A stretch of 64,000 nt of DNA from Dendrolimus kikuchii (Eukaryota > Arthropoda > Insecta > Lepidoptera > Lasiocampidae): assembly GCA_019925095.2 (NCBI GenBank), contig CM034411.1, positions 5,743,501 to 5,807,500 of the forward strand, in the 5' to 3' direction. A program made the position numbers and the translations under genes. The notes under the pieces were generated by a model. The model saw nothing but the letters and a program-made list of their open reading frames with translations, was not told the origin of the DNA and did not search any database. This document shows, piece by piece, positions 1 through 10,209 of this stretch (positions are counted from its first letter, which is position 1; every line of letters starts with the position of its first letter).

Positions 1-392
1 TCAAACAGATCACATAAATTTCAAAATCTTAAATTAAGTCTCAATGACTCCCGCGTCGAGTTCAGGGACCCATTATATTTATATATAGCGAACACAAATA
101 AGTGTTTGCCTGTATGTACGTAAGATATATAATATATTATTGCTTAGGACAGACAGCGCAGGGTGGCTGGGGTCACCGACCGATCGATTAGGATGCTGTT
201 TGGGCCTTCAGATGTACACAGGGCCGGATTTGGATTATGCTTAGACACTTGATTTTAAAATAAAATGAATATGGGGTTATTTTAAAGAAGAATTAATATT
301 TCATTTAAGATTTACTCAAAAATTACAAATATAGTAACCTAATTAAAATGTAGTCATAAAATAAATTATATCCTATAATAAATTATATACCA

Positions 393-1101
393 GAACGAAT
401 GCAAGGATAATGGTCGATGATGTTATGCTAGAGCAAGTGAATGAGTTTGTATATCTTGGATGTGCTTTTAGCAGGGATGGAAGGTACACCGCTGATATAG
501 AAAGAAGAGTGAATTTGGGGAATAGTGTGAATGGAGCGTTAGGTAAACTTCTAGGCGCTAAGAACCTCAGCCAGAAGGCCCAGCTCGCCATACACAACGC
601 GGTGCTGGTACCTACGCTCACGTATGGATGCGCGAGTTGGGTATGGAAGAGAGAGCATGAAAGTAGAGTAAACGCGGTCAAGATGCGAGCACTGCGCAAA
701 ATCTGCGGAGTGACGCTCGCGGACCGCGTTCGTAATACCGAAGTAAGAAAGAGTTGGTCTGAAAGAGAGTGTCGGGGTGAAGGTAAGGAAAGGAATGCTC
801 CGGTGGTTCGGGCATGTGGAAAGAATGCATGATGAAAGAATGACTAAACAGATATACAATGCAAAAGTGGATGGATGCAGAAGTCGTGGAAGGCCACGAC
901 ACACCTTCCATGATCAAATTGATCGTGTACTAGCAGAAGGTGATGTCAGGAGCCTTAAGAACAGACGAGCGTGCATAACAAGAGTTATGAATGTCAAAGA
1001 GGCAAGTGAGGTGTGTAAGAATAAGCCTAAATGGCACTCTGTTGTTCGTGCGTACCCCGCAAGGGAACTGGCGTGAAGTTATGTATGTATGTATGTATGT
1101 A
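393..1101 (+). pseudogene. 5'-truncated RTE-like retrotransposon, C-terminal RT region (subfamily A)
   Basis: The translation carries the end of a non-LTR reverse transcriptase: a VYLGC segment, then LRWFGHVERM, RSRGRPRHTF, and a YPARELA C-terminus. It is followed directly by (ATGT)n, the tandem-repeat tail usual for RTE-clade elements. The reading frame shifts once near 750 where two bases are missing relative to the 31.3- and 35.3-kb copies, so it cannot make protein. The catalytic RT core lies upstream of the truncation and is absent. Subfamily A is marked by AATAAGCC near the end. Clade assignment is by recognition only. Confidence 0.8.
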
Positions 1102-1217
1102 GATAGATAGATAGATAACTCTTTATTGTACACCAATACAAACATGAACTTAAAGACTAAAATTATATCTAGTTATGTACAAAGGGCGGTCTTATCGCTA
1201 AAAAGCGATCTCTTCCA
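1102..1217 (-). mobile_element. 3' end of a CR1/jockey-like retrotransposon with (GATA)n tail and stem-loop
   Basis: Read on the minus strand this ends in AATAAAGAGTT followed by a TATC repeat, preceded by a stem-loop at 1194-1209 (ATCGC, A/T-rich loop, GCGAT). The same 3' module occurs at 9600, 25105, 53610 and 56236. At 25105 it follows a recognisable RT C-terminus, which identifies it as a retrotransposon 3' UTR. It abuts the RTE tail ending at 1101. Confidence 0.65.
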
Positions 1218-2221
1218 GACAACCCCATTATACCACATTATATATACAAATTAAAATAAAACTAATACTTACAAATAAGAAAAACCAATAACGAATTTAA
1301 AAAAATCACATTCTGTAGACAATTAAAGTTATATGAATGTTTAACAAGACGCTTCACTGACGATTTGGAAATACCTCAAAATTTTTGTTGTAATTTTTAT
1401 TTGTATTGTTAAATATATTTAATTTGTTACATAAATTTAGTTATTAAGTCACTGGAAGCAACTAACACCTAAGGATACAGGCTTGGCCTAGTCTAGGTGT
1501 TATATATATCCAGTCTTAATTTTAAGGCGAAATTTGTACATATTTTTGGTGACAATAAAATGCTCTTTATTTATTTAAATATATACACTAAAAATAAAAT
1601 ACTATAATTGCAACAATCGGCCCAACCCTACCAGACTGCTGTTGCTGGGCAGTGTGCCTAGAAGGATGACAGCATTACCTCGCTGAATAGGTTACATACG
1701 CTAATTCTTTCGGTGTAATTGTAACTTTGTGATTTACATATTCGACCATCATTAAAGAATGATGTCTTGCTGAGCAGTTTCATTTTAGATACATCTTCTA
1801 AAGTAATTTATAACAAATAGCTATGTGCAAGTTGATTTTAATAATTAAGGTTGCTCTAGCTAATTAACTGCTGCGGCTCAACGACCCAAAATAAGTCCTC
1901 GGAGTTTTTGGCGGGAACTGAAAGGAGATGTTGTGCTGTGCAGTTTTATTTTTTTAAAATGTATAAAATTACTCTAAAATGAACAATAGTTGTAGGATAT
2001 TGATAGTTTTTGAGTAGTACTTATGTGTTTTGTGAAAAATATGAACTGTAAAGTCAAATGTGACCTTTTGAGTTGTCACAAGAACTCCGTTGAATGGCAC
2101 TAGCTGATAACCTACAGTTCAGCTGTGCTACACATAGGTTTAAGAAAATGAAGAAACTACATTGAATCTAAGATCTGGCTTAAAGGCCTAGCTGCCAAGC
2201 CATAAAATGAAAAAAAATGAG
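1218..2221. other. AT-rich sequence without recognisable gene
   Basis: No ORF of note. A weak retrotransposon-like 3' tail (TTTTGGTGACAATAAAATG) sits near 1545-1565, resembling the tails of the stem-loop family. The rest looks like old unassigned repeat or intergenic DNA. Confidence 0.5.
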
Positions 2222-2414
2222 TCCTCCGAAATGAGAATACTCCACTCCATTCTGTTCAGCGCTGTGTCATGCCAGTCGTAGGCTTGAAGCTCGCGCAGAT
2301 CAGCCTCCATTACGTCACTCCAGCGATATCTGGGCTGAACAATTGATCGCCGTCCCGTTGGTCTGCCCAGATAGGCTCTTTTTACCGCACGATCCTCCCC
2401 TATTCTATGTACCC
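2222..2414 (-). pseudogene. C-terminal fragment of a non-LTR retrotransposon polyprotein
   Basis: The minus strand reads without stops through about 64 residues, including VKRAYLGRPTGRR, QPRYRWSD and VMEADLREL. This is the pattern of the C-terminal region of insect endonuclease-reverse transcriptases (AYLGRP...GRR...PRxRW.D). No RT core or start is present, so it is an isolated relic of a different family from the (ATGT)n RTE copies. Confidence 0.6.
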
Positions 2415-3239
2415 CTTCTAACTAAAAAAATTGATCTTTTTCGATTTATTTTTTAAAAATATTTATAAGTATGTGATCTGGCAGACAGTTCACCTTGTGA
2501 TAGATGGCAGGCAACCTAACTTGTAGGAAATTTTTAACTAACCTAAGCCGCCAGGTTAGGCGATGTAGGTAGGTAGTATACTATACATTGCAACTTTAAT
2601 TAATGAGTAATAATTATTTTTCTATAATTTGACCTTTATTTGTTTAACGTGTTACGTGCGTAGACACCGCGGTTATCTAACCTAACCTAATATGAATGTA
2701 AGCAACATTGAATTTCTTGGAGTTGACTGACCCCATTGAATCATACTTTGACTCATTGTCAGTTGAGTGCAGACGTCCTACAGACATATAATGAGGATTA
2801 GGTTAATATACAGCTTAGACTGTAGCATATTCAATGCAAACCGTCCTGACTTTCATAAACTTAATGCGATGCTTAATTGCTGATACATGATTTCTGTGAA
2901 ACACTTCTTTAAATATTAATTTATTATTGACTGTAAATATTTTAATTATAAATGAAAACTGCACGTGCGGAATATAACGACGATTTTAATGAGGGGAAAA
3001 AATTATACAGATAAAAAAAAACAAAAGAACATCTATGTTCCAAATTCAAAATTTTAGTATATTTGGTGGCCAGTATTATGCTGCACCAAATGAATAAATA
3101 CTTCTTGTTGGAGATTCCAAGAATTTCGGTAAATGAGCTTATTACAAACGTTACTATTTTTATTATACGTTACTTATGCTGTTTCTATATCTATAAAAGT
3201 ATAAAAGTACCGCAGCATATAAAAAATAATGTAAGCTAA
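2415..3239. other. AT-rich sequence without recognisable gene
   Basis: Nothing coding is seen. Short CCTAACCTAA runs occur near 2677-2687 but are too short to be a telomeric array. Confidence 0.5.
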
Positions 3240-3625
3240 CGTTTCAGTGAAAACTGTGTCGGAATAAACATATTTCTATGCACCCGAACAACTACAAAGC
3301 GCTCCCGGGAAAATTCCCGCGGGATTTCCAGAATAAAAATATTACACATTTTATTACATAAAATTTGTTATCGATTAGCGAAAAACGGCATAGAATTCGG
3401 CATTATTTTATCAATCTGGCTATTTTAAGTAATTTCCAGAAAAAAATCCTCGGGATTCCCGGGATAAAAAGTAGCACAGTTTTTAAGTCTAAAAATTTGC
3501 TGTCGATTAGTGAAAAACGCATCGAAATTGGTCCAGCAGTTTTTATGTGAATACGGAACAAACAGACTAACCGACTTACAGATAGACAAGAAATCTGAAA
3601 ATTTGCATCGTGTTCTTCATTGTTT
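3240..3625 (-). repeat. Dispersed repeat H3 (probable non-autonomous Helitron), internal part
   Basis: It shares blocks with 26330-26515, 44640-45065 and 55835-56816: a GGGATTCCCGGGATAAAAAG-type block, a GCTGTCGATTAGTGAAAA-type block, and an end rich in GACAAACCGAC. The related copy at 56.8 kb ends in CTAG followed by T, which suggests a Helitron. No terminus is visible in this copy. Confidence 0.55.
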
Positions 3626-4107
3626 ATATAGTCTATTCCAGTTGTTTTTTTAATAGTATCAATGTGCAGACATGTATGTTTAGAATTTTATAATATTATA
3701 GATAATTTAAAGGAAGATAGCTTTGTAATACGCGTACGTAAAACTGGCTTCCCGAACGTTTAATGTCGTCAGAACTATAATGATGTCCTTTATTGTTTTT
3801 TAACTTTTATATTTTTATTTCATTTTTGTGTGTATTATTTTATATTTTTCTTTGAATTGAATATTACTTAATATATGTAAGTGTTGTATTTTAACCTCTT
3901 CGTGCATGAAACACACGGTTTATGGATAACAAAACTTTCTATGGAAAATCCGGCCCTGTATTCTAAAAAGGAAAGTTCGTTTACTTATCAGGGATGGTGT
4001 GTCGAAAGAAAATTCAGTTTTCCCGACGCCTGGGTGCATTCACCTGCCCCCCGAAACTCGACATAGGTTTTATTACCTCCAGGGTCTCTAACCTTTAAAA
4101 AAATACA
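3626..4107. other. AT-rich target region of the jockey insertion
   Basis: No gene seen. Its right end (4108-4118) is one copy of the target-site duplication of the jockey element. Confidence 0.5.
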
Positions 4108-4118
4108 AAACTAATCAA
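4108..4118. repeat. Target-site duplication of jockey element, 3' side
   Basis: AAACTAATCAA, 11 bp, is identical to 9476-9486 on the far side of the element and lies immediately beside the poly(A) tail. Confidence 0.9.
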
Positions 4119-4135
4119 TTTTTTTTTTTTTTTTT
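4119..4135 (-). other. Poly(A) tail of the jockey element
   Basis: Seventeen T on the plus strand, i.e. the A tail added during target-primed reverse transcription. It directly follows the target-site duplication. Confidence 0.9.
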
Positions 4136-4447
4136 ATTGGACTTGACTTTATGTTGTTGGTCCGAAGACCTTACAACTTTACCGGGGTTTTTGGGGCGAG
4201 TGCCTTCGCGAAGCGAGGGCGCTCGAGCCCGGGGGGGCAACTTGCTCGAGGGAGCTCCCTAAGGAGTTTTACCTCGGCTGAACTGTTGCCATGAGAGGGG
4301 GATGAATTTAATGATGGCCACCATAGGGCGACACAAAGCACTAATTGAGAACGGGCGACGGGTAATATAAAGCCCGAGGGGAAGGATTCCGGCGGGCCGG
4401 GATCGGTGGTTTGCGGCGGCCTACGCTATCTTACTGCCGTTTCGCAA

Positions 4448-4499
4448 CGTGTTATGGCTGGGAGAGAAGAAACGGCGAAAGAAACTTCCCAGCAACACG
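4448..4499 (-). ncRNA. Stem-loop just downstream of ORF2 stop (jockey 3' UTR)
   Basis: On the plus strand CGTGTT, a 3-nt bulge (ATG) and GCTGGGA pair with TCCCAGC and AACACG across a 23-nt purine-rich loop; the RNA sense is the minus strand. The ORF2 stop codon is at 4508-4506, so the stem starts 7 nt after it. The same structure is present at 36087-36138 with a changed stem, and the truncated copy at 49820 begins at its inner stem. A role in RT recognition, RNA stability or translation end is possible but not shown. Confidence 0.7.
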
Positions 4500-4505
4500 C
4501 CTAGT

Positions 4506-7421
4506 CTATCCTGTGGGGGGGCTATGTCTCCTAGCGTCCCTCGCAGGGACGTGGAGAGATCTTGATTGGCGGCGCCTGAGACGCCGCCGTCTGTGTCTGT
4601 CTGTCCGTGCCTGCCAGCCTGCCGTCCTAACCGCGGGCGGGCTGATCCGGGCCAGCCGTTTTGTGATAACGTCGACCCTGTCCGTGAGGACGTTACGCGG
4701 TCGTCGCACGAGAGCCTTTCGCCGAGGCTTATAATCGGACGCGGACACGACGAGTGGATTTCGATGGTGCGGCGCGAGATCGAAATACTTACGCGAGAGC
4801 GACGTAATGTAGTTTTTGATGGAGGGAAGCTCCAGATCGCGGTGGAGGTCGACGTTACGCATATAGAGGGGAGCACCGACGGCTCTGCGCATGAATTTGT
4901 TTTGCACGATTTGCAATTTATCTAAAAGGGCAGGCTTGGCATGGCCGAATACCACACTCGCGTATGTCATGATCGGGCGGATGCATGTTTTATACAAAGT
5001 AAGCTTGTGTCTGAGGGACATTTTGCTTCGTTTGTCTATCATGGGTGCTAAACGACCCATCACAAATCGCGCTCTATTTCGGATTATAGTGATATGCTCG
5101 TTGAAGCGCAAGTTCCGATCTAGGGTGACACCCAGGTATTTGGTGTACTTTTCCCAGGGAATTTGTTGCTCGTAGAGCGAAATGGTTTTTAGGCGAAGGC
5201 AAGCGCGTTTGGGGGAGCGAAGCGTGCCCGGGGAAAAGAACATTGCTGCGCTTTTCTCCGGGTTTACCTCTATCCTCCATTTGCGAAACCATTCGCCTAG
5301 CTCTGTGACAGCTGCCTGCAGCCGGACGCAAGCCATTTGTCGGTTGCGATCTGATGTATAGAGTGCGGTGTCATCCGCGAAGAGGGCTAACTCCACATCT
5401 GGAGTTTTTGGGATGTCGCTGGTGTACAGCGTGAAAAGTAGTGGGGACAGGGCCGAGCCCTGTGGTACACCGGCTGTGAGTGGGTGAGGGGACGAGCGCG
5501 TTCCCTCCACTCGAAAACGGAAGCTTCGGCCTAAGAGGAAGTCTCGCAAGATGAGCACGAGTCTGTCTGGCACACCGAACTGGTACAACTTGTAAATCAA
5601 GCCGTTGTGCCAGACCTTGTCGAAGGCTTTTGCTACGTCTAGGAACAGTGCGGCTGTTCCTATAGGGCGGGGGCGATGGGCAAAGTGAGATAGTATGTGC
5701 TCCGTGATGCGGTGCACCTGTTGCACACATGAGTGTCTAGCACGGAAGCCAAATTGCTCATCAGGTAATAGATGTTTGCTGAAGGCAAAATCTCTAAGTC
5801 GTGAGAGGATGACTCTCTCGTAAAGCTTGCTGAGTGCGCTTAGTAGGCTGATTGGACGGTAGCTGGACGGTTTATTAGCCGGTTTTCCCGGCTTGTGAAT
5901 ACCAATGACATCTGCCTCCTTCCAGATCGCGGGGAAGGAGCAGTTTGTTATGGCGGCATTAAAGATGCTCACCAGGATTATAATTAGATGGGCGGGTAGG
6001 AGTTTTAAAACGCGATTGTTGATGCCATCGGTCCCTGGGGCCTTTCGCGGTTTGAGAGACTTGATCAGATCTTGCACTTCTTCGACTGTGACCGGGTCGA
6101 GTGTGATTTCCGCTGGTAAGGAGGATCTACGTTCGACCTCGGAGTCCACCTCCGTCAGGTGTGACTGGTCGACGTTTTGCGTAGTGGGGGAGCATTGAAG
6201 CTCTAGACTCTGAGCAAGGCACTCGGCTTTCTCCTCGTCATCGAACGCCTCGGTGTTGTCGGCTCTTTCTAGCGCGGGTATGACAGTAAGGGTGTCTGAT
6301 TTGAGAGCTCTAGCCAGCTTCCAGTACGCCTGGTGAGTTGGTTCGATATCCCTCAACGTTCTGTCCCAGCGTTGTTCCCTGACTTCCCGGATACGTAGTT
6401 TGACCTCGCGCTCTAGTTCGCGGAGTCGGATTCTGTTATCCTCGGTGGGATATCTGTCATGAGCTCTGGAGGCGGCTCTCTTTTCCCTCAGCAGTAACCT
6501 CACCTCGTCCGGCAGGCATAAGTGGCGGTCATCCTCCACTGGCACCTGCCTGGACGAGTTCCGCACTGCGGATTGAAGGTGGCTGGTGAGGGCTTCGATC
6601 GCTCTCTCCGTGTCTTGGCGGAACCCGATGTGATCTGGGATGCGGTCCAGGTCTTGTGAGCTGGTTGCCTTGAGGAGGTCCCCAAGTCTCAACCAGTCCA
6701 CAGAGGTCCTAGTTTCAGATGTCTGGTCTGTCTGTGGTCCTAATCTAAGGATAACCGGACGATGGTCCGAGTCTATATCGTCCATCGTTTCGATCGAATG
6801 GAACTGAAGAGTTACGCCCCTCAGTAATGCTAGGTCGAGAGTGTTTGGGGTCCCCCAGTCGCGGTTGGGGGGATATCTTGTGGGGGTCATGGGCGTTAGT
6901 ATATCAAACAAAAGATTGTCTGATATATTTATTAGGGCTCTGCCATTGGTGTTAGTGGTATTGCAATTCCACTGCTCGTGTTTGCAATTCAGATCTCCGG
7001 CTATTATAACAGCCGGGCCTAGGTTGAATAGGGCTTCTAGGTCTTTCTTAATAAGGGTTTTTTGGCATGCGAGGTATGCTGAGACTACGACTAGAGGTTG
7101 GTGGCCAGTCATTGCTAGTCTGCAGGCGGATACCTCCATACCTTCTAGTGGAGGGGTGACTACAGGCATGCAGTGTAGGGATCTCCTGAAATAGATCAGG
7201 GTGCCGCCACCACGGCCTACCCTGTCATGTCTAGTGACCCGATAGTTAGAGATCTTTGGATCTCTATTACTCGGTTTCAGGAAGGTCTCCTGTACTAGTA
7301 GTATATCTACTTGATTGGTAACCAGGAAGTCATGGACCAAGTCGCGCTGGTTTCGAAGGCCGTTGGCGTTATAAGTCGCCAGAGTCAATGAGCGTGGTTT
7401 ATTTCTACCTACATGCGCCAT
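4506..7421 (-). CDS. Jockey ORF2: apurinic-type endonuclease and reverse transcriptase, 971 aa
   Basis: The ORF starts at an ATG 39 nt after the ORF1 stop and is uninterrupted. Residues 15-225 are an exonuclease/endonuclease/phosphatase-type endonuclease: TYNANGLRN at 16-24, the metal-binding glutamate in VQETF (E45), GDLN at 142-145 and SDHRP at 218-222. The RT follows: KPSSYRPISLLS near 517-528, LFLDVAKAFDKVW at 592-604 with the first catalytic aspartate, AGVPQGSALSP at 650-660, and the FADD box at 681-684. The C-terminus is basic, as in jockey elements, and there is no RNase H or integrase. The endonuclease nicks target DNA and the RT copies element RNA there (target-primed reverse transcription) in the nucleus. 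All key residues are present, so it is potentially active. Translation probably depends on reinitiation after ORF1. Confidence 0.92.
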   Translation of the reverse strand: MAHVGRNKPRSLTLATYNANGLRNQRDLVHDFLVTNQVDILLVQETFLKPSNRDPKISNYRVTRHDRVGRGGGTLIYFRRSLHCMPVVTPPLEGMEVSACRLAMTGHQPLVVVSAYLACQKTLIKKDLEALFNLGPAVIIAGDLNCKHEQWNCNTTNTNGRALINISDNLLFDILTPMTPTRYPPNRDWGTPNTLDLALLRGVTLQFHSIETMDDIDSDHRPVILRLGPQTDQTSETRTSVDWLRLGDLLKATSSQDLDRIPDHIGFRQDTERAIEALTSHLQSAVRNSSRQVPVEDDRHLCLPDEVRLLLREKRAASRAHDRYPTEDNRIRLRELEREVKLRIREVREQRWDRTLRDIEPTHQAYWKLARALKSDTLTVIPALERADNTEAFDDEEKAECLAQSLELQCSPTTQNVDQSHLTEVDSEVERRSSLPAEITLDPVTVEEVQDLIKSLKPRKAPGTDGINNRVLKLLPAHLIIILVSIFNAAITNCSFPAIWKEADVIGIHKPGKPANKPSSYRPISLLSALSKLYERVILSRLRDFAFSKHLLPDEQFGFRARHSCVQQVHRITEHILSHFAHRPRPIGTAALFLDVAKAFDKVWHNGLIYKLYQFGVPDRLVLILRDFLLGRSFRFRVEGTRSSPHPLTAGVPQGSALSPLLFTLYTSDIPKTPDVELALFADDTALYTSDRNRQMACVRLQAAVTELGEWFRKWRIEVNPEKSAAMFFSPGTLRSPKRACLRLKTISLYEQQIPWEKYTKYLGVTLDRNLRFNEHITIIRNRARFVMGRLAPMIDKRSKMSLRHKLTLYKTCIRPIMTYASVVFGHAKPALLDKLQIVQNKFMRRAVGAPLYMRNVDLHRDLELPSIKNYITSLSRKYFDLAPHHRNPLVVSASDYKPRRKALVRRPRNVLTDRVDVITKRLARISPPAVRTAGWQARTDRHRRRRLRRRQSRSLHVPARDARRHSPPTG

Positions 7422-7459
7422 TTGTTACCGGTAACAAGAATTTGTACTAGGTTGTTTAG

Positions 7460-9287
7460 TTACAACGATCTAAGTATTTGGAGGAGGTACGCGTGATCCA
7501 TTTCGATCACGAGTTGATCCCGGAGGGAGGGTTGAGTTGACTCTGAAACTTGTCTCAGTTTCCGAGCCAAGAGTTGGACCTCTTCTAGGTCGAAGGGCAA
7601 GTTCTTGGCGAATTTAGTCGCCAAAGCTAAGTCCTCCGCTATAGAGTGGTGGGCCGATGGCCCAGAAGGTGCCTTAGAAATGGGGGCGGGGGAGAGGGAG
7701 GCCGAGGGTAGGCCGGCCATAACTGGGGCACGCGTCCTCAGCGGAGGAAACGCTTCCGTCGTGGGAAGACCCGTCCAGTGGTTTACCACTGGAGGGGGGG
7801 CCGCCACGAATGCGGGTTTGTTCGGCACTTTTCTAGTGCCTTTTTGGGCATTGCCCTTTCCGACCTTACGTTTGGGTCGGGGGGCGGCAGGGCAGCCTCT
7901 GTAGTTAGCAGGGTGACCCGCTTGGCCGCAGAGGATGCAGCTGGGTGGCTCCGGGGAGTCCCGGGTGCGAGTGCACTCTGAGGTCCCGTGATCGCCCAGG
8001 CACTTGACGCACCTGGGACGGGATTGACAATGAAGGGCAGAGTGCCCATAAAGTTGGCAGCGATGACACTGCCGTAGTGTATGTTTTTCGTGTGGACGTT
8101 CCACACGAAGGCCAGAGAGGCCACAGACCTTCTCAAGTTCGAAGATCTTTTTCCCCTCTGGGGAGAGGTCGAGGACAACCAATACTAGGTTTAGAGGCGA
8201 CTTTGTGGCGTCGCCTCTGTGCATACGGTGCACTTCGTGCACTGGTAGGGCTTGGGACTTAAGGTCCTCTAGAATGTAGGAACTTTCAATTTCCTGAGGA
8301 AGTCCGCGAATTACAGCCCGAAGGCGTTTTTCTTCTGGCAGGGCGTAAGTGTAGTAACCGATTTTACGGTCACATAATAGAGTAGTTAGGGCGCGGTGGT
8401 CACTTGAAGATGTGACCATAACTTTGATGCCGTGTTGGGTATCACGGGCCTCTTTTATGGAGATTGCCTTACCTGGCAGTTCCTTGGCGAGTTGAAGCCA
8501 ATGAGCTTTCTCGCGGATGATCAGGGGTGGCGGCGGGCGCTGTGAAGGTGGCCCAGGGCGGCTGGAAGGTGCCATTGTCGGTTTTGTGCCCGCAGTGGGG
8601 GCGGGGTTGGGGGGGACCTCCCTCTGGGTCTTACGTTTTTTACTACGAATGACGGTTATGAAACCGTCATCGTCTTCGCGGTCTAAGGGGATATTCGCGG
8701 GAGGCGCGACCTACATCCATGGGGGTAATTTCATCGGCTGGTGTAAGAGGGGCAACCCTGAGGTATTGCGAACCTTCAGTGGTTAAGTCGATTTCTCGAC
8801 GAGAATCGATTACGCGATGGATGGGTGAACGCGAACGCGATGTCGTCGAACTCGCGGAGCTCGAACGCGGTTTTCCCGGTGTGGGACCGCGAGAAAACGA
8901 GGCGCGCGACTTTGGTGCCACACGGTGGGCGTCGTTGAGCGGGGGTGCGGGCGGCGGGCGCACCGGTAACACGGCGGGTACGGACGCGGGGGGCGCGGGC
9001 GCTGCGGTAGAGCGCAGGTGGTCTGCGGCATGTGCGGCTGCGGGGGTCGCGGGGGGTGCGATGGTCGCGGCAGATGCGGGCGCGGGGAGGGGGGCCTGCG
9101 CGGGGGCCCTTTGCACGTGTGACTCGCGGGACACAGGTTTCTCGGAATTAAGTTCCGAGATAACAACGGACGCCATTGATTGGGACTCCGGAGTCCTCAA
9201 AAATTGGTCGAGTGCTTGAGGGAATTGCTGTCGTAAAAACGACAGCAAACCCTCTAACAGCGACGGAGAGGCCTCCACGCCGTCCAT
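7460..9287 (-). pseudogene. Jockey ORF1: gag-like nucleic-acid-binding protein, broken by one frameshift
   Basis: I chose the ATG at 9287 (MDGVEASPSLL) because A is at -3 and G at +4; an in-frame GTG lies upstream at 9338. The first part runs to a stop at 8667 and is rich in proline, alanine and serine. A one-base shift between about 8670 and 8712 leaves the frame that continues open to 7460. That second frame has an ATG at 8575, but it is open upstream of that (DDDGFITVI, KKRK), so the gene was once continuous, about 608 aa. The second part has a PRE_C2HC-like region and three cysteine/histidine zinc knuckles (CHRCQLYGHSALHC, CVKCLGDHGTSEC, CILCGQAGHP). Such proteins bind element RNA and guide it to the nucleus. 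Confidence 0.85.
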
Positions 9288-9475
9288 TGTCCCTGAGGGG
9301 GACGAACGATTTGGTGGAAAAACCACCTGATGATGCACTTTTCACTGCACTGTCACAGAAAAAACACAGATCGACCGGGTGAACGAACGAACACAACGAA
9401 CACGAATAACGGACTGCCGAGGCGGAACGGGAGACGTGCGCGCGCGACGAACGACAGCGGGCGAATGAGGTAATG
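9288..9475 (-). promoter_or_regulatory. Jockey 5' UTR, expected internal promoter
   Basis: About 190 nt of GC-rich sequence between the element start (CATTACCTC at 9475) and the ORF1 ATG. Full-length jockey elements are transcribed from a promoter inside this leader (known for the clade). No promoter element is individually proven here. Confidence 0.5.
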
Positions 9476-9486
9476 AAACTAATCAA
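9476..9486. repeat. Target-site duplication of jockey element, 5' side
   Basis: AAACTAATCAA, identical to 4108-4118, immediately outside the element's 5' end. Confidence 0.9.
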
Positions 9487-9599
9487 ATAAAGATTAATAT
9501 ATTTAAAGTCTGTATATAATAAAATTTGTGTATTTATTACTAAAATGTAAGTAGATGTACTATAGTTTGCGTATACCACCATCTCCATTATCATGTCAA

Positions 9600-9725
9600 T
9601 TCATTTCTGGGGTGGTCTGGAAGAGATCGCTTTTTAGCGATAAGACCGCCCTTTGTGCATAATTAGGTATAGTTTTTGTTTGTAAGTTATTTTTTTGGTG
9701 TACAATAAAGTGTTAACTATCTATC
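9600..9725 (+). mobile_element. 3' end of CR1/jockey-like element with stem-loop and (ATCT)n tail
   Basis: It has CTGGAAGAGATCGC, a hairpin (ATCGC-TTTTT-AGCGAT) and GACCGCCCTTTG, then GGTGTACAATAAAGTGTT and a short CTAT repeat. No coding part is recognised upstream; the copy is 5'-truncated. Confidence 0.65.
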
Positions 9726-10194
9726 GAAATTCTATAGTCTATACTATAACAAATCTGTAGACGGTTTAGGTTTGTATAATTCGTTTAAAAGAAATGAAAA
9801 AAATTAGGGGGGCTAATGTGGACCAGAAGATCTCGAATTTTTTTTAAAAAATTTTTGCCTGTATGTCTGTTAGAGCATCACGTGAAAACTACTGCACGGA
9901 TTTAAATGTAACTCGACATAGTGGTGGCTTAATAACCCAAGTTAACATTTAGGATACATTTTATCATGAAAAATGGCATCGTTCCCTGAGAAGGGATTCA
10001 TTAGCAAAATAGATAGCGCTGCAATTGCGTTTTTTCAATTCACTAACAAAAAACTACGCTGTCATAAACAACATGGCTTCGACTCATTTGTATGTTTAGC
10101 TGGGCAGTCTAGATTATAAAATAGAAAATTTTATGTATGTTTAAGATGTCTTAGATTCATAATTAGACCCGACAACGTCTGCCAGGACAGCTAG
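9726..10194 (+). mobile_element. Probable non-autonomous Helitron ending CTAG
   Basis: The sequence contains a TGTATGTCTGTTAGAGCATC block common in insect Helitron-like repeats. It ends with GTCTGCCAGGACAGCTAG at 10177-10194, followed by T. The end matches family H2 (hairpin plus GGACAG-CTAG), although the hairpin is degenerate here. The 5' end is not fixed. Confidence 0.5.
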
Positions 10195-10209
10195 TCATAT
10201 TAAATAACT

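Larger units (their letters stand above)
4119..9475 (-). mobile_element. Full-length jockey-clade non-LTR retrotransposon
   Basis: The element is 5357 bp with a 5' UTR, ORF1 (gag), ORF2 (endonuclease plus RT), a 3' UTR and a 17-nt poly(A) tail (T run at 4119-4135, preceded by CCAAT on the minus strand). It is flanked by a perfect 11-bp target-site duplication. Its 5' end on the minus strand starts CATTACCTC at 9475, with no extra bases before the duplication, so the copy looks complete. It is GC-rich against AT-rich surroundings. An intact ORF2, a clean duplication and few lesions suggest a young insertion. With ORF1 broken it would need gag in trans to move. Jockey clade is inferred from ORF order, zinc-knuckle gag and FADD-type RT without RNase H. 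Confidence 0.93.

Noticed and set aside
2677..2690. Telomeric CCTAA repeats
   Set aside because: Only two units, at non-terminal position; too short to be an array.
8667..9338. A separate small gene upstream of the zinc-knuckle ORF in the jockey element
   Set aside because: The downstream frame is open well upstream of its ATG and picks up where this one stops, so both are halves of one ORF1 with a one-base shift.
4411..9382. Many plus-strand ORFs of 60-166 codons across the jockey element
   Set aside because: They are reverse-strand shadows of the GC-rich ORF1/ORF2; only the minus strand carries domain motifs.
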